Assembly (NCBI RefSeq): GCF_900110605.1
Contig: NZ_FOFI01000003.1
Location: 620,001-684,000, forward strand
Source: Epilithonimonas lactis
GTDB lineage: Bacteria > Bacteroidota > Bacteroidia > Flavobacteriales > Weeksellaceae
Reading direction: 5' to 3'
DNA length: 64,000 bases
Shown one piece after another: positions 26,923 to 33,193 of the stretch (positions are counted from its first letter, which is position 1; each line of letters starts with the position of its first letter). Made by a program: the position numbers and the translations under genes. A model generated the notes under the pieces. That model was given only the letters and a program-made list of their open reading frames with translations, was not told the origin of the DNA and did not search any database.

Positions 26923-27678
26923 ATGAAAAAAAAATATATTTTCACAATGCTGATGATCAGTTCCTACACTTTTGCACAAGTTGGAATTAATAATGATTCC
27001 CCAAAAAGCACATTGGACATTACCGCAGCACGCCCAACTGGAACCCTGAACCCAGAGATCAAAGATGGCATCATCATCCCGAATATGGATAGAGCCAGAG
27101 CGCAGGCCATAGGAAACAACAGCACGCCTGCTACAGCACATTCTACACTCATCTACGTGAATAGCATAGCAACTGGAACTTCTTCGCAATCCGCCATCAA
27201 CATTGGCTCGACTGGATTCTACTATTTTGACACCAAAGAACTTCCCGCACCTGGCTTATGGATGCCTATCAAATCCTCTGTAAATCTTGATATTTACGGT
27301 GCTCAACTCAGAATACCACCTCATAATCAATTTACAGATGATTTCACAAACCATTCTGTGAGCACCTACGATAGTGACAATTGGTTGGTGATTTCGAAAT
27401 CTTCCACAAACTCCGCCGCAAATACCCCAGCAAAGATGATCATTGTTTACGAGTTCCAGGGAAGTCCATTCAATCTGACCAACCTCTATCCTCAGTTGAC
27501 TGTGGGAAACAATTCTGCATTGCCAGATGCTTATGTAGCAAATGTGATCTCGATTCTTAATAATGGAACTTCGGGAAGGACAAGATTAACTGTATCTGCT
27601 GTGCGTATTGATAATTTGACAAACAGTTGGGCAGGTACTTTTCTACTCAATGTACTTCTAAGTAGAAGACTCAATTAG
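26923..27678 (+). CDS. Secreted protein of unknown function
   Basis: 251 residues with a signal peptide (MKKKYIFTMLMISSYTFAQ). The mature start VGINNDSPKSTLDITAARPTG resembles the repeated VGIN...P...LDV opening seen in many flavobacterial cell-surface proteins. The following segment (GIIIPNMDRARAQAI, GSTGFYYFDTKE, GLWMPIKS) is of the same type. The C-terminal ~150 residues are beta-rich and unassigned. There is no T9SS sorting tail or lipobox, so it may be periplasmic or exported by an unknown route. It is a single gene with a terminator directly downstream, next to the inferred insertion junction. Confidence 0.72.
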   Translation: MKKKYIFTMLMISSYTFAQVGINNDSPKSTLDITAARPTGTLNPEIKDGIIIPNMDRARAQAIGNNSTPATAHSTLIYVNSIATGTSSQSAINIGSTGFYYFDTKELPAPGLWMPIKSSVNLDIYGAQLRIPPHNQFTDDFTNHSVSTYDSDNWLVISKSSTNSAANTPAKMIIVYEFQGSPFNLTNLYPQLTVGNNSALPDAYVANVISILNNGTSGRTRLTVSAVRIDNLTNSWAGTFLLNVLLSRRLN

Positions 27679-27697
27679 AAATCATAGAATTTAAAAA

Positions 27698-27736
27698 TAA
27701 AAAAACCTTAAGCAAATTGCTTAAGGTTTTTTTTGA
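27698..27736. terminator. Terminator between the secreted protein and the tRNA-like fragment
   Basis: Long stem AAAAACCTTAAGCA / TGCTTAAGGTTTTT (27701-27714 with 27718-27731) with T-runs on both strands. It ends the plus-strand gene and could also end a minus-strand tRNA transcript. Confidence 0.88.
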
Positions 27737-27754
27737 TGAATAATGAAAATCATC

Positions 27755-27775
27755 TGCGATCCGGACGGGACTTGT
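27755..27775 (-). other. tRNA 3'-end-like fragment, candidate attachment site (left end of the integrated element)
   Basis: The minus strand reads ACAAGTCCCGTCCGGATCGCA. CAAGTCCCGT fits T-loop positions 56-60 plus the 3' half of a T-stem, and CCGGATCG fits an acceptor 3' strand with discriminator, most like Bacteroidetes tRNA-Asp from memory. The 5' part of a tRNA is missing, as expected where a tyrosine-recombinase element has inserted into a tRNA 3' end. A terminator lies just downstream on the same strand. The tRNA identity is an inference. Confidence 0.5.
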
Positions 27776-28398
27776 TCTTATTTGAAAAACTCCCTATCCA
27801 TAAGCTTTATGTCGTTCTCTTATTTTTAGGTCACCGAATAGGTCACTTTAATAAACAAAAATAGAGTGCGTCGTTTTTACTGGTGCAAAGATATGTTTTT
27901 TTTTATTTTTCACAAATAAATGTAGATCTTTTTTCTATCTCTTCCATAATCCACAGATTTTCAAATAACAAATATACCCTGCCCTAATCATTTTTCGCTT
28001 TTGATATAAATCCCCAAACCAAAAATCATTAATGAACTATCATCCTTTTTATCTTTGGTAAGTTTAGATGGTAAAATTGTATAATTTACAAAAAATAATT
28101 ACCTACTACTATTAAGACGGTCAACCTTAGCACTTGGCAACCAACTGTTTCGTCTGGCTATTAAAATTTGTACACTAGGACTGTTCAATATCCACATTAA
28201 TTTACTATGCGATAAAGGTTATTGTTTTTCAAGAAAAATATCCTAACAGCACATATCCTGAGATTAAATTCCGTTTCAAATTATCTAATCTTTATTTATA
28301 GTGTTTGCTATAAATGCACAGCAGTCATAAAAATAATTAGACATAGCGAAATAAAAAGTTAGATTAATCTAACTTTTTATTATATTTGAAAAAAAAAC
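27776..28398. other. Gene-free end region of the element with TAGGTCAC repeats
   Basis: About 620 bases without a convincing gene. TAGGTCAC occurs twice in direct orientation (27827-27834 and 27839-27846, 12-base period), a layout compatible with a recombinase or repressor binding site. The minus-strand TATCTTTGC at 27885-27893 matches both the TAnnTTTG promoter box and most of the CTnDOT-type attB consensus GTAnnTTTGC. The remainder up to 28349 is AT-rich with nothing recognisable. Confidence 0.4.
28350..28388 (+). promoter_or_regulatory. 32-bp perfect palindrome (operator candidate) abutting a TATATTTG promoter box
   Basis: Bases 28350-28381 form a perfect palindrome with half-site AATAAAAAGTTAGATT. 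Its last base is the first base of TATATTTG (28381-28388), a good TAnnTTTG -7 box, and the gene starts 10 bases later. A dyad covering the -33 region suggests repression by a dimeric regulator. The core TTAGATTAATCTAA resembles DtxR-family metal-regulator boxes (TTAGG-TTAG-CTAA type); that link is an inference. As a hairpin with a T-run it could also act as a terminator. Confidence 0.55.
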
Positions 28399-29601
28399 GT
28401 GAGCAAGAGATATATACCTATTATTATAATTTTCTATCTTCTTTTTCTGATCGTACAAGCTTGTGATAAACTTCAGCCTGAAGCGATAGATGAGAGTGAA
28501 TTACTTGATGGCTCCATTGTGGGGTTATCATATGCTGAAAACCAACAATTTTTGCGAGGGGATATCGCCTTTAACGATGAAACCTTCACGGTCGGGAAAG
28601 GTCTTGGTCCAACCTTCGTGGCAACAAGTTGTGGAAGCTGTCATGCTGGTGATGGAAAAGGGACTCCCTTTACTACTCTTATACGTTTTGGACAGACTGA
28701 CGAAACAGGAAATTTATTTTTGCTTTTAGGTGGTCCTCAATTGCAAAATAGGGCGATACCAGGTTATACTCCGGAAGCAATTCCTCCCGGAGCAACATTT
28801 TCTAAATTTACTCCGCCTGCCAATACCGGATTAGGTTTTATTGAATTGGTTTCTGATATGGATATTTTGGCAATGGCTGACCCTTGTGATACAAATAATG
28901 ATGGCATCTCAGGAGTCCCCAATTATATTGATCTTCCGGCATATCAAGCACCATTCTTCTTTGCTGTAACAAAAGGAGGGAAGTATATCGGAAGATTTGG
29001 TAAAAAGGCATCCACATACAGTTTACTACAACAAACCGTTAATGCTTACAATCAAGATATGGGCATTACTTCAACTTTTAATCCTCACGATGTTTATTCA
29101 GGAATGAATGTTGATCCCGAAGTTTCTGATAAGACCATCGCAGATGTTGTATTTTATCTTCGTACATTGAAAACACCTATTCAGCGAGACGCAGAAAATA
29201 GTATCATTAAACAAGGTCAGACTATATTTTCTCAGATAAGTTGTAATAAATGTCATGTCCCGGAACTGAAAACTTCATCCTCCTCAATTTCACCATTATC
29301 CAATAAAAAGTTTTATCCGTACACAGACTTATTACTTCATGATATGGGTGCTTCTTTGGATGACAACTATACGGAAGGCACTGCGAAAACTTATGAATGG
29401 CGTACGCCTGCACTGTGGGGGTTAGGTTTATCTCCAAAATCACAAGGCGGTCAATACTTCTTAATGCATGATGGCAGGGCAAAAAGTATAGAAGAAGCAA
29501 TACAGCTTCACGGGGGAGAGGCTGCAACCAGCAGAACCAATTACACTCAATTACCAGTCCAAGAAAAAGAAGCTATTATTAAATTTTTGAAATCCTTATA
29601 A
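28399..29601 (+). CDS. Di-heme oxidoreductase family lipoprotein (DUF1111, c-type cytochrome)
   Basis: 400 residues starting at GTG (28399). A hydrophobic leader ends in a lipobox (LIVQAC, Cys about 22), so it is likely anchored in an envelope membrane. Two c-type haem sites are visible: CGSCH at about residue 78 and CNKCH at about 282. The remaining sequence matches the di-heme oxidoreductase / thiol oxidoreductase family (GLGPTFVATSCGSCHAGDGKG, GRFGKKAS, WRTPALWGLGLS, FLMHDGRA). The family is related to MauG and cytochrome c peroxidases. Substrate unknown. First gene of an operon with a Rieske lipoprotein (2-base gap) and a porin. Confidence 0.88.
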   Translation: MSKRYIPIIIIFYLLFLIVQACDKLQPEAIDESELLDGSIVGLSYAENQQFLRGDIAFNDETFTVGKGLGPTFVATSCGSCHAGDGKGTPFTTLIRFGQTDETGNLFLLLGGPQLQNRAIPGYTPEAIPPGATFSKFTPPANTGLGFIELVSDMDILAMADPCDTNNDGISGVPNYIDLPAYQAPFFFAVTKGGKYIGRFGKKASTYSLLQQTVNAYNQDMGITSTFNPHDVYSGMNVDPEVSDKTIADVVFYLRTLKTPIQRDAENSIIKQGQTIFSQISCNKCHVPELKTSSSSISPLSNKKFYPYTDLLLHDMGASLDDNYTEGTAKTYEWRTPALWGLGLSPKSQGGQYFLMHDGRAKSIEEAIQLHGGEAATSRTNYTQLPVQEKEAIIKFLKSL

Positions 29602-29603
29602 TT

Positions 29604-30050
29604 ATGGACAGACTTGAATTTCTCAAAAAATGCAGTTTGGTCTGTTTAGGCTTTACTGCAATTCCTCCCATTCTTTCAGGGTGTATAAGCAATAAAATGA
29701 TTTCAGGAGCGATTAAAGACGATTATATCATATTGCCTTTGGAGGATTTTATGGATACAAAATATCCTGACAAAAAATTATCCTATGTAATTATTCAAAA
29801 TGAATCTCTCAAATATCCCATTTGTGTATTTCGTTTTTCGGAAACTGAGTATGAAGCATTATGGATGCAATGTACCCATCAGGGTAGCCAGTTACAAGTA
29901 TTTGGAGATAAGCTACAGTGTCCTGCACATGGTAGTGAATTTTCCAACCAAGGTTTAGTACAAAACGGTCCTGCTGATCAGACCTTAAGAAAATTTCCAG
30001 TATACATAGAATCGGATTTTTTGAAAATTTCTTTAAAAAAACCGGTATGA
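29604..30050 (+). CDS. Rieske [2Fe-2S] lipoprotein
   Basis: 148 residues. An N-terminal segment ends in a lipobox-like LSGC (Cys about 27). The Rieske cluster ligands are in CTHQGSQL and CPAHGSEF (about residues 92-116), the classical CxH...CxxH arrangement. No oxygenase catalytic domain or cytochrome b partner is present, so it is likely a stand-alone electron carrier facing the periplasm or the outside. It starts 2 bases after the di-heme gene and its stop overlaps the porin start by 4 bases, so the three proteins are probably made together and may form an electron-transfer chain. Confidence 0.88.
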   Translation: MDRLEFLKKCSLVCLGFTAIPPILSGCISNKMISGAIKDDYIILPLEDFMDTKYPDKKLSYVIIQNESLKYPICVFRFSETEYEALWMQCTHQGSQLQVFGDKLQCPAHGSEFSNQGLVQNGPADQTLRKFPVYIESDFLKISLKKPV

Positions 30051-31267
30051 AAAAAATTATCTATCTAATTATAATTTTAATTTTTCAGGAAGCCACAGCA
30101 CAGATAGATTCTGAATTACTAAAAAGAATACCTGTAGACAGTTCTCGCTCTTTGAACATGGATGCCGTTTACAAGCGTCCCTTCTTAGGATTAGGGAAAG
30201 TGCCTGTCTCTATTGGTGGCTATGCGGAAGCCAATTGGCAGCATATCAGCACTGATGGTATATCTGATGGACATCAATTTCAATTACGTAGGATGACACT
30301 TTTTGTATCTTCTACAATTTCCTCAAAAATTAAATTTCTGAGTGAAATAGAATTAGAAGAAGGAGGTAAAGAGATTAATATTGAATTTGCTGCCATTGAT
30401 GTAGAGTTTAATCCCTTGCTTAATTTGAGAGGAGGAATTATTATGAATCCAATTGGTGCTTTCAACCAAAATCATGACGGTCCGAAATGGGAGTTTACCG
30501 ATCGTCCTATATCTGCTACAGAAATGTTGCCTGCTACATTCAGTAATGCTGGTTTCGGATTTTATGGAAAAATGTATAAAGCCGAGTGGATGTTCGGATA
30601 CGAGGTATATCTATCAGGAAATTTTGATAATTCAATTATTGACAATAATCAAAACAAAACGTACTTACCTGCTGCCAAAAGTAATCCTGAACGTTTTGAA
30701 GAAATTAACAGCGGTGTTCCTCTTTTAACAGCAAAAATTGCCACAAGACATGAAAAAGCAGGAGAATTTGGAGTCTCTTATATGGGAGGAATCTATAATA
30801 AATTTCAGGATGAAGGTCTTCAGGTTGACGATAAAAGAAGGGTTCGGGTATTTGCATTGGATTATAATAATACACTTCCAAACCTTGGAACTTTAATTAC
30901 TGCAGAATGGGCTTGGGTTAAAGTAGATGTCCCGGAAACTTATACACAACAATATGGAGACAGGCAGCATGGAGGATTTATAGACATTGTTCAGCCAATA
31001 ATTAAAAGAAAAATTTTGGATTGGGAAAGAGCAACCGTTAATCTTGCATGCCGTTTAGAGTATGTAGATTGGAACGTAGGTCATTTCAGAGAAGACAACA
31101 GCAAAATTGGAGAAGATTTATGGAGTATTATGCCTGCAATCAGTTTTAGACCCAATGCACAAACTGTTTTTAGACTTAATTATAGATTTCAGAAACAGAA
31201 AGACATTTTTGCGAACCCTGCGGCAAAAACTGTAGGCTTCAGCTTTGGTATTTCAACGTATTTCTAA
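30047..31267 (+). CDS. Outer-membrane porin, OprP/OprO-like beta-barrel
   Basis: 406 residues with a signal peptide (MKKIIYLIIILIFQEATAQ). The mature protein alternates amphipathic strands (FQLRRMTLFVSSTIS, KIKFLSEIELEEGG, FRLNYRFQKQKD) and ends in an aromatic residue (SFGISTYF), as for outer-membrane barrels. The opening (VSIGGYAEANWQH, HQFQLRRMTLFVSS) resembles the phosphate-selective porin O/P family. Anion selectivity cannot be read from the sequence. The ATGA overlap with the Rieske gene points to coupled translation. It may form the outer-membrane component of a redox conduit or simply supply a substrate. Confidence 0.78.
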   Translation: MKKIIYLIIILIFQEATAQIDSELLKRIPVDSSRSLNMDAVYKRPFLGLGKVPVSIGGYAEANWQHISTDGISDGHQFQLRRMTLFVSSTISSKIKFLSEIELEEGGKEINIEFAAIDVEFNPLLNLRGGIIMNPIGAFNQNHDGPKWEFTDRPISATEMLPATFSNAGFGFYGKMYKAEWMFGYEVYLSGNFDNSIIDNNQNKTYLPAAKSNPERFEEINSGVPLLTAKIATRHEKAGEFGVSYMGGIYNKFQDEGLQVDDKRRVRVFALDYNNTLPNLGTLITAEWAWVKVDVPETYTQQYGDRQHGGFIDIVQPIIKRKILDWERATVNLACRLEYVDWNVGHFREDNSKIGEDLWSIMPAISFRPNAQTVFRLNYRFQKQKDIFANPAAKTVGFSFGISTYF

Positions 31268-31495
31268 TAATTTGCCTCCGCAGATCTTAGGATTGAGCAA
31301 AAAGTCATTCTTGAGTTAATACTCCGTGGATATTCTTTATGTTTTTGTTAAGGGACAAAAAGCAAGAAAGACTGTTTCGTAGGATTACTGGAATTAGCGA
31401 ATTCAATCTAGATTTTATACATAACGACTCAATTAAATATTAATATTTGAAAATGCTCACTTATGAAGAAAGATTAAAATACGGTACATTATATT

Positions 31496-31536
31496 ATTAA
31501 AAATATACTGAATTCCAGTATTGAAATTCAGTATTT
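31496..31536 (-). terminator. Candidate terminator of the metal-resistance transcript (minus strand)
   Basis: Ten-base stem ATACTGAATT / AATTCAGTAT (31505-31514 with 31525-31534), followed on the minus strand by a T-rich run. It lies 17 bases beyond the stop of the histidine-rich gene. Confidence 0.5.
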
Positions 31537-31552
31537 ATAAGAACTATGCTAT

Positions 31553-31747
31553 TTACTTCTTATTCTCATCATGATGTTCTTTCTCATCGTGATGTTCTTT
31601 TTCTTGATGATGCTCGGCCTCATCGTGATGCTCCGGCTCATCTGCATGTTCAGGACCCTCGTGATGTTCCTTGTGCGGATGATGTTCTTTGTGTTCGTGA
31701 TGTTCTGGATGGTCGTGTGTCTCTTTTTTTTGATCTTCGCTGTTCAT
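31553..31747 (-). CDS. Histidine-rich acidic small protein, putative metal-binding
   Basis: 64 residues, 19 of them histidine, most of the rest Glu, Asp and Lys, with reiterated EHHDEKEHHDE-type units. No signal peptide, membrane segment or cysteine is present. The composition suggests binding of Zn, Ni, Co or Cu ions, as storage or buffering in the cytoplasm. It lies downstream of the small membrane protein and PAP2 genes, on the same strand as the metal exporters, and just before a minus-strand terminator. The opposite-strand ORFs here are mirror images of the repeat. The gene call rests on composition and context, as homology cannot be tested here. Confidence 0.7.
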   Translation of the reverse strand: MNSEDQKKETHDHPEHHEHKEHHPHKEHHEGPEHADEPEHHDEAEHHQEKEHHDEKEHHDENKK

Positions 31748-31995
31748 AACATTTTAATTTAAAGGTGAATATTAATTTATATATGTTGTTATTTGTGAAA
31801 GGCAAATAAGATGCCAAAACAAAGCTATAATCTACTGATTTTAAATACTTTCCATTGTTTTAAACAATATTGCTTCAAACATCTAAATAATTTTAAATGT
31901 CCTTTAAAAACGTGATATGTTAAAACATTACTCTAAAAAAATATTATTTCTATCTGTCCATAGTTAACTATTGATCGTTTTAGGAAGTAGATTGA

Positions 31996-32181
31996 TTAGT
32001 TTTTACTTTGATGATATTTAAAATGATGGTCTTTGACAGGATGAAAATATTTCTTAAATCCATATGTTATAAGAGATAGTATCAGGATACTAAAAACTAT
32101 CAAATAGAATATATCTTCTGACGCAAGCCGATGCTTTCCCCTCCTGATTATTCGTCTCCTAAATCGTCTTTTAAATCCCAT
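31996..32181 (-). CDS. Small single-pass membrane protein
   Basis: 61 residues. A strongly basic N-terminus (FKRRFRRRIIRRGKHR) precedes one membrane helix (about 22-43, IFYLIVFSILILSLITYGF) and a short His-containing tail (FHPVKDHHFKYHQ). The basic-in rule places the tail outside the cytoplasm, where the histidines could bind metal. It starts 10 bases after the PAP2 stop on the same strand. No family recognised; it could be an accessory peptide of the metal island. Confidence 0.55.
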   Translation of the reverse strand: MGFKRRFRRRIIRRGKHRLASEDIFYLIVFSILILSLITYGFKKYFHPVKDHHFKYHQSKN

Positions 32182-32191
32182 AATTTCTCAT

Positions 32192-32983
32192 TTAAAAAAA
32201 TAGCTGGTAATTCAAACCCAAACTTTTCTGCTGATAACTCTTCTGGAAATAAGGAGAAATCATAGATAATGTTTTTTCATTCTTACTTTTAAATAAAGTT
32301 TTGATCTTTGGATATAACCAATATGCTATCTCAGTAGAAAAAATTCCGATACCAGCACCAGACAGGACATCTGTAACCCAATGCTTATTATTGATGATTC
32401 TGTACACACTAGTAAAAATGGCAAACGGATATCCTGACAGACTGATCCAATAATTGCTGTCCCTATATTCTCTGAACATAAACTGTGCAGTTGAAAATGC
32501 GATCGCTGCATGACCTGAGGGAAATGACATATAATTTGATTGATCAGGCCGCTCCCTGCCGATCAATGATTTTGAAGGAATAACTATTGCCAATAAGATA
32601 GCTTGTGATGTTGCTAAAATGATCGTTCGATCTTTTAAGTTATGTTTCCCTCGAACACCCGCTATGTTTAAACCATAAACGAGCGCAGCTGGTACAAATA
32701 AGGTATAGTTGTCTAATTTTGAATTGTTTAATGTATGATCGTTTACCTCCCTTCTCACATCATAATCAAACTTTTTGATTTCAGGAATTGTAAAACCAAT
32801 TGCACCTGCCGATATCAAGCTAACCGGAACAATAAGTTTTTTATAATCCAAAGTATCATCTCTTATTATTAAAGAATCTTGTTGAGCAGTTTTTTGCAAT
32901 GACAAACTATCCTGAGCATAAATACTTAGAGAGAATTTCAGTAAAAGGATTAGTATTGAGTTTTTTTTTACATAAGTCCACAT
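32192..32983 (-). CDS. PAP2 family membrane-associated phosphatase
   Basis: 263 residues, signal peptide then several hydrophobic segments. The three PAP2 phosphatase motifs are present: KSLIGRERPDQ (K...RP), SFPSGHAAI (PSGH) and YRIINNKHWVTDVLSG (R...H...D). Such enzymes remove phosphate from lipid phosphates such as phosphatidate, phosphatidylglycerophosphate or undecaprenyl pyrophosphate on the outer face of a membrane. Its substrate here is unknown. It follows the P-type ATPase gene after about 210 bases containing two small hairpins, so it may have its own promoter. Confidence 0.9.
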   Translation of the reverse strand: MWTYVKKNSILILLLKFSLSIYAQDSLSLQKTAQQDSLIIRDDTLDYKKLIVPVSLISAGAIGFTIPEIKKFDYDVRREVNDHTLNNSKLDNYTLFVPAALVYGLNIAGVRGKHNLKDRTIILATSQAILLAIVIPSKSLIGRERPDQSNYMSFPSGHAAIAFSTAQFMFREYRDSNYWISLSGYPFAIFTSVYRIINNKHWVTDVLSGAGIGIFSTEIAYWLYPKIKTLFKSKNEKTLSMISPYFQKSYQQKSLGLNYQLFF

Positions 32984-33193
32984 AAAAATTATATTTCTGA
33001 TTTTTATTGTTCGGATCTAACATTAATAGTATTCAATTTTATATCGTAAAATTGGATGTAACTTCCCTGTTCCCATCTTTTATGGGAACTCAATCTTAAT
33101 AATATGAGTGGAGGCAAATTTTCCTTAGAATTGTAATATCCTAAGGAAACAGGATACTAGAATTTGCTCTATTTTTATCTGTGATAATCTCTT

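Noticed and set aside
27740-27900. Complete tRNA or tmRNA gene at the junction
   Set aside because: No D-arm or anticodon arm and no 5' acceptor strand can be paired with the CCGGATC acceptor end; only a 3' fragment is present.
31546-31762. Plus-strand ORFs (67 and 63 residues) over the histidine-rich gene
   Set aside because: They are reverse-strand readings of the repeat; the minus frame fits the operon direction and a metal-binding composition.
32984-33193. Two small hairpins (33069-33089 and 33120-33149) considered as a riboswitch or terminator
   Set aside because: Neither is followed by a T-run on the minus strand and no known riboswitch pattern is recognised; left as unannotated intergenic sequence.
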